From contig JAIVFJ010000312.1 in assembly GCA_025765615.1 (NCBI GenBank), positions 1-64,000 on the forward strand: 64,000 nt of DNA, in the 5' to 3' direction. Made by a program: the position numbers and the translations under genes. The first letter of the stretch is position 1; every line of letters begins with the position of its first letter. Source of the stretch: Zopfochytrium polystomum (lineage: Eukaryota > Chytridiomycota > Chytridiomycetes > Chytridiales > Chytridiaceae). Shown here in pieces: positions 31,018 through 41,162 of this stretch. Below the pieces are notes generated by a model. The model was not told the origin of the DNA, did not search any database, and saw only the letters and a program-made list of their open reading frames with translations.

Positions 31018-31826
31018 TTTTTTTCTTCTCGATTTTCAGTTGTGGAGAGGATTGGATTGCCTCGGGAACCCGACTTTAAGTAGATCTTCGGAGCTCGATA
31101 TTTCAAGGATCCTCAGAAAGCTAGTCAGTCTCCGTGCTGTTCTCACCTTGTTGTATCAACGGAATGGCAAAGGCGGAACCTCAACATTTGCGGCGATAGT
31201 GCGGAAGCGGGCGACTCCTCGACCCGCGCTCGCACGGAGCATGAAAAAAATAAAACAAAAACCAAAAAGAAAGTGAAAGAAACCTCCGTTCCACGGTTGA
31301 ATTCCTGTTGGTGCGAACGGCTTTCCTAAGCGACGGGGGCTGTGGGGCAGCGAGGTGAGTCTGTCCCCAAGCCCCTGCGGCGTGGTGACGACGATGTCCG
31401 TCGGCGTATTACAAAACAGGTCACTTGAAGGCTCGAGTCCCGTCATCTATCTGCAAAAGCAGCAGTTCCGCCGACGGAATCGTTCGCTGTCTGCTGCCCG
31501 ATGCCAGCGCAAGCATGTGCCCGCGACCGCCAGTGATTGAGGGATGCAAGTTAGTTAGTTTGTCAGAACGGGGAAATGTGGGGAGCGGAGTGCCAAATCC
31601 GGCCCAATCAAACAAGACAGAGAGGCTCCCGGTGCCGGTTCGTTTCCGCCCGTGGTCCGTCAATTCGCCCAGAAGAAAGAAAAAAAAAGAAGAGAAGACA
31701 AAACAAATAATAAATAACTGAAACACAATGTAAAGTCGAACAATTCCTTCGCCCTCGCCCAAGTTGACGCTTTCCTTCCCCGCAAAATAACTCACGGAAA
31801 AAAAAAGAGTGACCGTCACACGAACG
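31018..31826. promoter_or_regulatory. Divergent intergenic region, SRPBCC protein / peroxidase
   Basis: About 800 bp between two genes transcribed apart, with purine-rich tracts near 31250-31280 and 31670-31720. No gene or specific site is recognised. Confidence 0.35.
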
Positions 31827-32635
31827 ATGTCGTCTCCTTTCTACCGAATCGCCCTCAACGACTTTCGCAAAAGGCCCGTGGACCTTGCTTCCCTGGCTGC
31901 TGGCAAGGTCGTCCTTGTGGTCAACGTCGCGTCAAAGGTGAGCCGTCGCATGAAGGAGACGATATTCGCACACTTTTCGGTTCTGCAGCACCTGGCTCGA
32001 CGCGCTGTCTTGGCTGCTTGCACTCACCATCCTTTTTCTTCCCCTTGAAACAGTGCGGATTTGCAACACAGTACGCCGGTCTTGAAAAGCTCTACCAAGC
32101 CCACAAGGACAAAGGGCTCGTCATTATTGTATGAACACCTTGCATTAATCGCCAATCTTCCATTTCGGCTGACGAAGCTCCGCTCACGTGCAGGGCGTCC
32201 CGTCGAACGACTTTGCGCAGGAGCCGCTCGAGGGAGAGGAAGTGGTCGAGAGCTGCAAACTGAACTTTGGCGTTACCTTTCCGATCATGGAGAAGTCACA
32301 CGTGAGTTGAGCTGCACTCATGATTCAAGCCATTTGTTTCAACTAATATCCTCGATTGTGCCGGCGACAAGGTCAACGGGAAGGACGAGCACCCGCTGTT
32401 CGCGTTCCTCAAGTCGGAGAAGCCAGGCGTACTCGGTTTAAAGATGTCAGTGCAGTCAACAATTGTGGTTGTGGTTGTGTTGTGTTTGCTGAACTCTTCG
32501 TTTTCCCGAAACAGGGTGAAGTGGAACTTTGAAAAGTTTCTCATCGACAAGAACGGCGCGCCCGTCGAGCGTTTTTCATCCCTTGCGACGCCTGAATCCA
32601 TTGAGCCGCATATTGTCAAGCTGCTTTCACAGTGA
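31827..32635 (+). CDS. Cysteine glutathione peroxidase, bacterial-type motif
   Basis: 162 residues over five exons (31827-31937, 32054-32128, 32194-32301, 32372-32445, 32515-32635). It reduces hydrogen peroxide and organic peroxides with glutathione or, in many fungal relatives, thioredoxin. The peroxidatic Cys is in VASKCGFATQYAGLEKLY (TGC, not selenocysteine). The Trp/Asn of the active-site WNF motif are in VKWNFEKFLIDKNG. The usual NQF segment, whose Gln is catalytic in most eukaryotic enzymes, reads IIGVPSNDFAQEP, so Gln is replaced by Asp. I associate GVPSNDF mainly with bacterial members, so horizontal origin or an old bacterial-type clade is possible (inference). No targeting peptide is seen. 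Confidence 0.88.
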
Positions 32636-33267
32636 GCTGTCGTGAGGCTGTTCCGTGGGAAGGGGTTTCTTCTTCTACTTAGTTTAAGAGTTACGTTTAT
32701 TGGAATCTGAGGATCTTCTTTTTTTCTTCTTGATTCCTGGGGAATACAAAGCATTGTTATTTGTTTGTCAGTATTGTCGTCTGTTGCACAGCGAGTCTAA
32801 AAGCGATAAACTCTTAAACCAGATCAATGGGCGTTGGTGGCTGACGAAGCCCGAGCGTTGATTTTTGGACATTTCCAAAAATGGACTAATTAAAGGCACT
32901 TTCCGTGAGGCGCGTTCGGTTTTGGGGTCTGTCGGAAGCCTCTGTCCAAAATGCTGTCTAAAATGACAGCCTTTTGTTCCAACCCTGCGAGGCCCCGATG
33001 GCTCGATGGCTCGGAGAATTGGCTTGCTTCCGCCCACTGGCTTCCGTTCTGACTTTCCCCAAGGGGCGGAAGCTGTCTTTACAGCTTGCATGTGACGAAA
33101 ACTCGCGCAAATCCTACTCCACGAGTCCGCCCGATCGCGCTCCGTCACGTCGCGGACTTGCATTCCCTTCCTTCTGATTTGAAATGAGAAATAGCCGAGC
33201 GAAATGTCTCTATCGACAACGGAAGAAGGGCTGAGGACGAAAAAGATATTGTATTTTTTGTTCACAT
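32636..33267. other. Intergenic stretch upstream of second MFS gene
   Basis: No gene. It contains the second copy of the dispersed repeat (32881-32971). Confidence 0.45.
32881..32971 (+). repeat. Dispersed short repeat, copy 2
   Basis: Collinear with 7021-7100, with an ~11-bp longer middle part. Confidence 0.65.
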
Positions 33268-34966
33268 GCATTCCGAGTCCGGCAACACTGCTGGGGATGA
33301 CAACGAGTCGGCCACAGCGTTTGGTGAAGCGGACAAGGAACCCCAAGCCGTCACTCTGACTATCGAAGACAGTCAACCGTCGAAAGGCGTCGTCGATGCT
33401 AATGTAATCAACTGAGCTTCTGCAACCAGCAGCTAAAAGCAATTCTGCTAAGGTTGACTGGGACGGCCCCAATGACCCAGAGAACCCCAAGAACTGGCCA
33501 AAAGCGAGACGCTGGTTGATCACTATGGTTGCCGCACTTTTCACCCTTATGGGACCGCTGGGCTCCTCAATCATCGCCCCTGCAGTACCAGCCGTTGCAA
33601 GGGGCAAGTTTTGTGTTACACCGGCGTTTGTCCATGCTCTTTTCTGACTTACCTCACTCCCCTCCTCAGATCTCGACTTGACGACCGATGTTCAAAGGGA
33701 AATGATCATATCGATATTCGTCCTCGCCTTCGCTTTCGGCCCTCTCTTTTTCGGACCTGTATCGGAGCTGTACGGACGTCGCTGGGTTATCATCCTCCCG
33801 TCCTTCGTCTGTCTCGCTTTCAACATTGCGTGCGCCTTCTCTCAGAGCCTTGCAGAGCTCCTCATATTTCGATTTGTTTCAGCATTTGCGGGCAGCGCTG
33901 CTTTGGCGGTAAGATGCTGCCGTTCTTTCTCCCGGGAAGACTCACAACTTAATGCTGCATCCCCATTTGGTAGATTGGCGCAGGAGTCCTCACTGATATG
34001 TTTGGTCCAGCCGAGGTTGGCCCCGCCATCAACGTGTTCTCCCTTGCACCCGCCATGGGACCCGTTCTAGGCCCTGTCATCGGTTCCGCCCTTGCGGAAT
34101 ACGCGTCGTGGCGATGGGTCCTTCATTTCCTTTCGCTCTTTTATGCGGTGGTGATCGTTGCCGGACTCCTCTTTCTTCGAGAGACTTATGCGCCGGTCCT
34201 GCTCGCCGCAAAGGCTGCGCGATTGGGGAAGTCCAGCTCTGCAATCTCCAGTTCTTCGAATCAAGCTCACGTCTCCATCACCCACCGCCTCGCCGAGTCA
34301 GCCAAACGCCCCTTCATCCTCCTTTTCACCCAGCCGATAGTAATAACTGTCAGCCTCTACCTCGCGTACGTTTACGGCCTCATTTACCTCGTCATCGCGA
34401 CCTTTAGCAAACTCTGGATCGTGCGATACCACGAGTCCCTTAGCATCTCGGGTCTCAACTTCCTCGCCCTCGGGATCGGCCTGGCCGCCGGCAGCATCGG
34501 ATTCTCTTCCGTCCTGCAACGAATCTACTTTGTCATGCGGGACCGTAATGGTGGTGTCACGGTCCCAGAGCACCGTCTCCCCGCAGCAATCCCCGTCGCT
34601 TTCCTTCTTCCCGCCTCGATCTTCATGTACGGCTGGTCGGCGCAGGAGCGCGTCTACTGGCTCGTCCCAGACATTGGTATCATGCTGTTTGGGTTCGCGT
34701 TCGCCGTACCGTTTCAGACGCTCAACATCTACCTCGTCGACGCGTACCGCCGGTACTCCGCCAGCGCTTTCGCCGCGTCGTCGTTTTTGCGGTCAGTGTT
34801 TGGCTTTGCGTTTCCGCTGTTTGCGAACGCGATGTATGACAAGCTTGATTATGGGTGGGGAAATTCAGTGCTTGGGTTTGTGGCGGTGGCGGGGATTCCG
34901 GCGCCGTGGCTGCTGTACCGGTATGGTGCTTACCTGCGGTCCAAGAGCACGTACGCGGCGGGTTAA
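33268..34966 (+). pseudogene. MFS drug:H+ antiporter, paralogue 2, with 5' frameshift
   Basis: Close paralogue of 28595-30256 with the same exon layout: exon 1 from ATG 33268 to 33603, exon 2 33670-33908, exon 3 33974-34966. The N terminus (MHSESGNTAGDDNES...) aligns with paralogue 1 until about 33408. There, paralogue 1 has GTAATGTCAACTGAG but this copy has GTAATCAACTGAG, a 2-nt loss that brings a TGA into frame. After it the correct frame resumes with VDWDGPNDPENPKNW and all twelve helices are intact through YLRSKSTYAAG. Its first intron has a GC donor (GCAAGT at 33604) where paralogue 1 has GT. Translation could restart at the Met of LITMVAALF near 33523, losing the cytoplasmic N terminus, or the gene may be a young pseudogene. 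Confidence 0.75.
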
Positions 34967-35089
34967 GGATGTTTTGGCCCCGCTAAATTTTCAATAATAG
35001 TGCTTCTTCCATATTCTCCGCTTTCTTTTCCCTTTGTTTCAATATTGCAGCAAAAGCAGGTGAAATTTGTTTGAAAGGTGAAGCGCCAA

Positions 35090-36796
35090 TTACTTTTCGC
35101 GGAAGGGACCAAACCGCATGACGTGATTTGCTTCAACCCACCACCTGTGCGGTTGCTCAGTACACGCATTTCCGGGGAGAGCAAAATCGAATCGTCTCCA
35201 CCACTCCAAATCCTGGATTTCAACAGCAGACCGACCCGGTGGTTCACTCGCATCGGCTTTCACAAACCGAAACGGTCGAACTTTCGGAGGAAGGCGGTCG
35301 GGCATTTTTTCCAACCACCATTGCAGTGCGTCTATTTTGTCAGGACCATAAGCGGCATCGTCAGGAATCTGATCTGTTAGAACACGCGGTAGCTTGAGCT
35401 TTTCGGGCCATTCAACGTCGAGTCCGCTGCGGTACCACCACTCGAGAACATTTCGACTTGCGCGACTCCAATAAATCACTACTCGCGGGTCGTAGATAAA
35501 TTCGATCCCACTGTTTTTCCACCAGTCCAGGACTTCGTGGCGGCCACGCGAGCATAGCATATTCGCAATCGATTCGGTCATTTCCATAGAAAACCCTTTG
35601 TCTTTGAACCACTGGAGAAGTGTTACCCGACCATTGCTGCTTGCGGCTGTTACGATTGCTGGCAATTCGCCACAGACTCTGGCTCTGAAACCCTTCTCCT
35701 CGAGCAACTCAAATACAGCGACTCGTCCCATCGCTGCAGCCGCGCAAAGCGAAGGGACAGAGGGATCTCGTTGAAGGTCGTTATCGAACAGAAAGCGCAG
35801 AACCTCCAAATGTCCTCTGCGATAGGCTTCTGTAGAGTAGAAGGTTGTAGGATCCGCTGCACTTTGAGTTTCCTCCTTCCACCACTGCAGAACTTGGACT
35901 CTTCCCATTGTACAGGCGTATTCCTTCAGCCTGATCCACTCCATCCGACAGCCTTGATCGCGCAGCCAGCGCAATACTTGTATTTGGCTGAATTTACATG
36001 CAAATTCAAACGTGTGCATCGAGTGATCCATGGGCAGACCTGCATTGAGTCTTCGGGCAATATGATCCAATTGCAGCGCCTCGTCGGCAAAGTCAACTCG
36101 CAAGATGGCTTCGATCGGGGTGCCGTTGTCCTCGCACCATCGAATCACATTCACTTGATTTGCTTTTGCGGCCGCATTAAGAGCGGCCTGAGGGACCGCA
36201 AACTCTTCAGGGAGGAAGTCACGGCACCACTTCAAAACCTCGATGTGTCCGTTCGCACACGCTTGCTCGATCGCACCGTTCAGGAGAGTCCAGTCGAAGG
36301 TCCGCGCGCCCGCGCAGAGGATGAGCGGGCACGTGCTCCACCAAGCGAGAACGTTTGTGTGCCCAGCGCCGCCCGCGGCCGCAAGGGCCGAACGCGCAAC
36401 AGAGAGGCCCAAATCCTTGCCGCTCAAGGTTCTTGTCCGTGGCATCGACGGCCGGGGCCACGGGGCAGTGCCATCGCCGCGTGGTGCAGATAAGACATCC
36501 CACCATTCAAGGCGTAGGACAGATCCGTCGGCCTGGGGAACTTCCCGGCCGTAGAGGGTCCACAGGAGGGCGTCGAGGGGTTCGACGGATCCGATGGGGA
36601 TCGTAGCGTGGCGAAGTCGGAAGTCGAGGAGGTCGAAGAGGCCGCGGCCGCTGGCTGACACCAGGGATGCAGAGTGGAAAGAACAGAGGGCGAGGGCTTG
36701 AGTGCGGCTATGGCGGACGAGGGTGGCGAGGATGAAGCGATCGGGGCCGGGGAGGTACGAGGAAATCAACGGGATGGCGTCGCTGATGGAAATCAT
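35090..36796 (-). CDS. WW-repeat (ankyrin-like) protein, copy E
   Basis: 568 residues, single exon, start ATG 36796 (MISISDAIPLISSYLPGPDR). The N-terminal F-box-like segment is followed by LSGKDLGLSVARSALAAAG and then repeats with cores VLAWWSTC, VLKWCRDF, VIRWCEDNG, VLRWLRDQG, VLQWWKEET, LLQWFKDKG, VLDWWKNSG, VLEWWYRSG and ALQWWLEKM. It is most like copy B: the segment FDLLDFRLRHATIPIGSVEPLDALLWTLYGR is nearly the same in both, so B and E are one subfamily and G/H/F another. Intact; function unknown, likely protein binding. Confidence 0.85.
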   Translation of the reverse strand: MISISDAIPLISSYLPGPDRFILATLVRHSRTQALALCSFHSASLVSASGRGLFDLLDFRLRHATIPIGSVEPLDALLWTLYGREVPQADGSVLRLEWWDVLSAPRGDGTAPWPRPSMPRTRTLSGKDLGLSVARSALAAAGGAGHTNVLAWWSTCPLILCAGARTFDWTLLNGAIEQACANGHIEVLKWCRDFLPEEFAVPQAALNAAAKANQVNVIRWCEDNGTPIEAILRVDFADEALQLDHIARRLNAGLPMDHSMHTFEFACKFSQIQVLRWLRDQGCRMEWIRLKEYACTMGRVQVLQWWKEETQSAADPTTFYSTEAYRRGHLEVLRFLFDNDLQRDPSVPSLCAAAAMGRVAVFELLEEKGFRARVCGELPAIVTAASSNGRVTLLQWFKDKGFSMEMTESIANMLCSRGRHEVLDWWKNSGIEFIYDPRVVIYWSRASRNVLEWWYRSGLDVEWPEKLKLPRVLTDQIPDDAAYGPDKIDALQWWLEKMPDRLPPKVRPFRFVKADASEPPGRSAVEIQDLEWWRRFDFALPGNACTEQPHRWWVEANHVMRFGPFREK

Positions 36797-37493
36797 ATTG
36801 TGAATGAGGTGGAACTTTCTGTGATTCGAATCTGTGGCGCAGTTCACCGCATCGGGCGACGCATCTTCAATTAGAAAGGATCTTTAACTTTTCCACGGGC
36901 TGATTTATCTTGAAACACGTTAGAAGAATATCCCTCAGTAAGATGTAAGGGAAAGACTGGAACTGACTCAACCTTTCAGACAGGGTCCTGTTTCAGACAC
37001 AAAGGGGTTTCATTGTTTCTAGCCGCATATTCGTTAGTGCTGGTAAGGCTCTTTTGAATTAGTATCCTCCAATGGTCCCGCTCTCTTCAAATGGTTCCCC
37101 CTCTTCAATCAGTCCGATACTTGCCGGCTGGCAGCCCTTCATGGCTGAGACCCTTTCGTCGATGACGACACTCAGAAAGCTACCGTTGGACGCCGGAGTT
37201 GGTTCTGATGGACAGGAAAAAATTGTCTTTGATGATCCTTCTTTACCTTCCATTTTTGGGTTCGGTACGGACATGCTCGGCCGTGTCAAATTACGAAGAC
37301 GGCTGCGCTCAAGTGGTTTGTCTGTCTGCCTCCCTCTTCCTCTCTCCAGCTCTTGTTGCTCTTCTGTGGTCGCGGCTCGTGCGCGCCGCGGGCACTGCTC
37401 ACCCCCTTCGCTGCCCGCGCTACCCGCAGAACAAGAGGAGGCAAGCCCCCACCCTTTCCACACCCCCCGATCATGTTGGTTGCGACGACGACG
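36797..37493. other. Intergenic stretch between copy E and first WSC-like gene
   Basis: Holds the divergent promoters of both genes. The open frame continues 5' of the chosen WSC start without an ATG that fits a signal peptide. No other gene is seen. Confidence 0.35.
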
Positions 37494-38861
37494 ATGCAGC
37501 CACCGCGAGTCTTCAAGTCCGCAAGGGCTCCTGGAGCGCAACTTTGCAACCGGCGGCGTCCCATTCCTTTCTCTGTCCTTGCCTCCCTCTGCGCCCTCTC
37601 CGTGGTGCAGAACCGACCGCTTGTGCACGCGGACGCAACTCTGAAACCTCTCGGCTGCTACGGTCCCGCCGCGAACGAACCCGCTCCCGCCGGCATCTCC
37701 GTCGATAGAAACCGCACGCGAGACGACGTCCCTCAATGCTGCCCGTCCACCTCCTTCCTCTGGCTGCAGCAGGACTGCATCACTATTGGAGGAGGCCGCT
37801 GTGTCTACACTTGCATCTGCGTCGGTCCGACCCAGCCCGGTAACCCTCTGAACACAAGCTCCTACTGCGGCAAGTGCAGCCATGTCGTAGGAATGGACTG
37901 GTGTGGGCACATCTCCAACGATCAATGGGAGCTGTACCAGCGCATTGACGACGGAAGCGGGTCCGACACGAGTGCTGCATCTCTTATCTCTGGTAGTACA
38001 TCTGCTCCCGCGGAAGCGTCGAGCAGGCCTGGTGTGACGATTGCCGGACCCCAAACGACGACCTCCATCGCCGGCTTAGCTCAGTCTTCGGCCTCGATCG
38101 AGACCGTTTCAACCACTCTCAGTCCCGGCATCACAAGTCCTTCTCCCACACCATCAGGCTCCGGTACGGCTCTGAATTCAAGCGTGATCGGGGCCGTTAT
38201 CGGCGCGATCACGCTCGTGTTGGTTGGTCTTGGCATTGCGTACGCGATCGTTCAACGTCGGCGCCGCCGTCCGGGGACACCTGAGAACACCGCCTACTTT
38301 TCCGCAACACTCCCGGGCGGTCCACCGTCAGACCACAAAGGCAGTCCTATGAAAACACCATCCACGGCAGGGGAAGTCGGCTGGACGCGGTTGGCCGGCA
38401 ACTCAATACTTCCGCCCCAGCCAGCGCCGCCCATCGCGCTGGTCGCTCCCGCGGCTCGCATCCCCACGAAGAGCCAGCGAGTTCCAACACCAGAGGCCGA
38501 AGCGAGCCGCCAGGACGCGATCTCCCTGCCGCAGTCGGTGACGCCTTCCGGCATCCCGAGCCCGCCGGCCATGGACCCAACGCCGCCGCCTGCACACAAC
38601 GTCGGCCACAGCGAGACCCGATCGCGCGGGAGCGCAAGCGACCCCCTTCCCCCCGACGACGCCGTCGTCATTTCCCCCGGAGCCACCGCGTTTTACGCTC
38701 CGCAGGTCCACGTTCCTCCCGCCAGAGACAGCGTGGATACCGAATCATTGATCGGGTTTATCCCGCGAGGTGGGTCGCTCGTGTCCAGGGCGGCGACCAC
38801 GGCGACGGCGACTTCGACTGTTTCGAGAAAGTTTGTTGGCTACGAGGACACTGCAAGTTGA
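37494..38861 (+). CDS. WSC-like single-pass surface protein 1
   Basis: About 455 residues from ATG 37494, chosen because it places a signal peptide core (PFSVLASLCALSVV) near the N terminus. An ATG at 37473 is in frame too. The ectodomain begins LKPLGCYG and has a cysteine pattern (GCYG, QCC, QQDC, CVYTCICVG, CGKC, DWCGH) ending in WELYQRIDDG, resembling a WSC domain, which binds cell-wall glycans in fungal stress sensors. A Ser/Thr/Pro-rich stalk of ~100 residues follows, then one membrane helix (VIGAVIGAITLVLVGLGIAY) with a basic stop-transfer (QRRRRR) and a Pro-rich cytoplasmic tail ending SRKFVGYEDTAS. Probable wall sensor. The partner is unknown. Confidence 0.75.
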   Translation: MQPPRVFKSARAPGAQLCNRRRPIPFSVLASLCALSVVQNRPLVHADATLKPLGCYGPAANEPAPAGISVDRNRTRDDVPQCCPSTSFLWLQQDCITIGGGRCVYTCICVGPTQPGNPLNTSSYCGKCSHVVGMDWCGHISNDQWELYQRIDDGSGSDTSAASLISGSTSAPAEASSRPGVTIAGPQTTTSIAGLAQSSASIETVSTTLSPGITSPSPTPSGSGTALNSSVIGAVIGAITLVLVGLGIAYAIVQRRRRRPGTPENTAYFSATLPGGPPSDHKGSPMKTPSTAGEVGWTRLAGNSILPPQPAPPIALVAPAARIPTKSQRVPTPEAEASRQDAISLPQSVTPSGIPSPPAMDPTPPPAHNVGHSETRSRGSASDPLPPDDAVVISPGATAFYAPQVHVPPARDSVDTESLIGFIPRGGSLVSRAATTATATSTVSRKFVGYEDTAS

Positions 38862-39065
38862 GTGAAGAACGCTTTGAAAGGAGTATTATCACAACCGACT
38901 CACCATCATTTTTGTTTCCTGTGGGACTGTGTAGAGGCGGAGCCCGTGGGTTGATCGGTCGATTGGATAAGATTTTGTCATAAAAGCTGTGTAAAACGCT
39001 CTTTTGGATGCGTACTGTTTGTTGTATCTTGTTTAGCTCATGACTTTGGACCTGCATTAGCCCCA
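38862..39065. repeat. Duplicated 3' flank, copy 1
   Basis: Resembles 40820-41010: both contain a tTTGTTTCCTGTG..ACTGTGTAGAG block, TTGATC..TCGA, ATTTTGTCATA and CTCTTTT-GATG at like spacing. The tandem duplication of the WSC genes therefore included about 170 bp of 3' flank. Confidence 0.65.
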
Positions 39066-39524
39066 GCTGTACAGCTGTAGGTTCTTCGCGACTTGTTTAC
39101 TCCCCGCACGCTGAGATTACAAGAGATGTCCGAAATAGACTTTGAGCAATGAAAGTCGTTGGTGCGATGGAGAGTGTGGGTGTGAGGCGAGTGGAGCCAT
39201 TTAGTATTCAGTTTTAAGTTTCTTCCGACAACGACTTCTCGTTTTGGCAGTCGGCGTCCCTTCCATCTTCCATGGTCGCCCGGCAAGTTCCGGAGAAGCA
39301 GTTCCTCCCTGATACTTCCATTTTTGGTGCGGAGCGAGATAAGACAGAAAACGGGTGACACGCTCTGCGCACTGAAAGGCCGCACACCATTGGTTCCCAC
39401 AGTCCAAAGAGGGACAGAGACAGAGACAGACAGGCACAAAGACGGAGAAGGAGACCGACCTCTTTCTCTCTCTCTCTCCCCCCCTTTGTCCTCTCTGTTC
39501 ACACATTTTGACATCACCCCGAAG

Positions 39525-40820
39525 ATGCGGCGCCCACGAGAGCTGAGCAACGGGCGGATTCGCATTCTCTCCTTCCTTCTCGTAACAACCCTCTGCGCCT
39601 TGCAGCACCAACTACATGTGCGGGCCGATACAACCCTGAAACCTCTCGGCTGCTACGGCCTCACGGCGAACGAACCCGCTCCCGCCGGCATCTCCGTGGA
39701 CAAGAACCGCACGCGATCGGACGCCGCTCAGTGCTGCCCTTCCTCCGCCTTCCTCTGGCTGCAGCAAGACTGCGTCACCGTTGGCGGAGACCGCTGCACC
39801 TTCACCTGCATCTGCGTCGGGCCGACCCAGCCCGCCAACCCCCTGAACGCGAGCGCCTGGTGCGACACATGCAGCCACGTCGACGGAATGGAGTGGTGTG
39901 GGCACTACTCTAACAGTCGATGGGAGCTGTACCAGCGCATCGACAACGGATCCGGCGCTGGCGCTTCGTCTCCCAACCCTGGCGCTGGCACTTCCTCCAC
40001 ATCTGCAGAATCGCCCAGCAATCCTGGTGTGACAATCGCAGGACCACAAAGGACGACCACCATCGCCGGCCTCACTCCATCGTCGGTATCGATCGAGAGC
40101 GCCTCAACACCTCTCAGTCCCGGCCTCACGAGCCCCTCTCCCTCTCCCTCTCCGTCAGGGACCGGTACTTCGCTCAATGCCGGTGTGATCGGCTCCGTTA
40201 TCGGTGCGATCACCCTCGTGTTGGTTGGTCTTGGAATTGCTTACGCGATGGTTCAACGTCGGCGCCGCAGCGACAGCGACACGGGACTACACGAGAAATC
40301 CGCCTCCTTTTCAGCGGGCGGCGGGGCAGGCCGTTGGACGCAATTGGCCGGCAACTCAGTACCACCACAGCCGGCGCCGCCCATCGCGCTGGTCGCCCCC
40401 GCCGCTCGCTTCCCTCCGACCAGCGAGCGTGTCCTAACGCCAGAGGCCGCCGCGATCCGCCCTCCGCTCGCGATCCCTCCACCGCAATCCGTGACGCCCT
40501 CCGCCGGCATTCCGAGCCCGCCGGCCCTGGATCCCACGCCGCCGCCTGCAGACATCGTCAGCCGCAGCGAGACCCCGTCCCGCCGCAGCGCAAGCGACCT
40601 CCGTCTCCGCGACGACGCCGTCGTCATTTCGCCCAGCGCGTCAGCGTTTTACTCTCCTGAGATCCACGTTCCTCCCAACAGGGACAGCGTGGATACCGAG
40701 TCGTCCTTGACCGGGTTTATGCCGAGGGGTGGATCGCTCGTGTCAAGGGTGGGGACGACGGCGACGGCAACGTCGACTGTTTCGAGAAAGTTTGTTGGAT
40801 ACGAGGATACTGCAAGTTGA
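39525..40820 (+). CDS. WSC-like single-pass surface protein 2
   Basis: About 431 residues from ATG 39525, with a signal peptide (ILSFLLVTTLCALQ) directly before RADTTLKPLGCYG. It is a tandem duplicate of the gene at 37494-38861: the Cys-rich ectodomain (QCCPSSAFLWLQQDC, CTFTCICVGPTQP, SHVDGMEWCGH, WELYQRIDNG), membrane helix (VIGSVIGAITLVLVGLGIAY) and the last dozen residues (SRKFVGYEDTAS) are nearly identical. The stalk differs most (repeated Ser/Pro, for instance SPSPSPSPSG), and the tail has lost a short segment after the helix. The unchanged C-terminal 12 residues suggest a conserved docking site. Upstream is a purine-rich (GAGACA)n stretch near 39415-39450. Confidence 0.75.
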   Translation: MRRPRELSNGRIRILSFLLVTTLCALQHQLHVRADTTLKPLGCYGLTANEPAPAGISVDKNRTRSDAAQCCPSSAFLWLQQDCVTVGGDRCTFTCICVGPTQPANPLNASAWCDTCSHVDGMEWCGHYSNSRWELYQRIDNGSGAGASSPNPGAGTSSTSAESPSNPGVTIAGPQRTTTIAGLTPSSVSIESASTPLSPGLTSPSPSPSPSGTGTSLNAGVIGSVIGAITLVLVGLGIAYAMVQRRRRSDSDTGLHEKSASFSAGGGAGRWTQLAGNSVPPQPAPPIALVAPAARFPPTSERVLTPEAAAIRPPLAIPPPQSVTPSAGIPSPPALDPTPPPADIVSRSETPSRRSASDLRLRDDAVVISPSASAFYSPEIHVPPNRDSVDTESSLTGFMPRGGSLVSRVGTTATATSTVSRKFVGYEDTAS

Positions 40821-41010
40821 GTGAAAGAAGTTTTCAACGGAGTTTTGTCACAAGTTACTTACATGCATAAAAACATTTTGTTTCCTGTGAACTGTGTAGA
40901 GACGGAGGCCATCAGTTGATCAATCGAGTGGATTTTGTCATAGAGGCTGCGCAACTTGCTCTTTTAGATGGCAGAATATGATTCCACACCGTTTATTGTT
41001 CTTGTCAACC
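40821..41010. repeat. Duplicated 3' flank, copy 2
   Basis: Partner of 38862-39065. No gene in it. Confidence 0.6.
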
Positions 41011-41162
41011 CGTGACCATCCATGGCTCCAACACTGGAACAATGAGGATTGCTCAAACCTGACTCCAACAGAGTAGTAGCAGTGGCCGTTCTTTGCTTAT
41101 CCTGCACCAACGCTGGGGACGCCGGAATGACTTCGCAAATTCAGTATTTGAGAGGCAAAACA

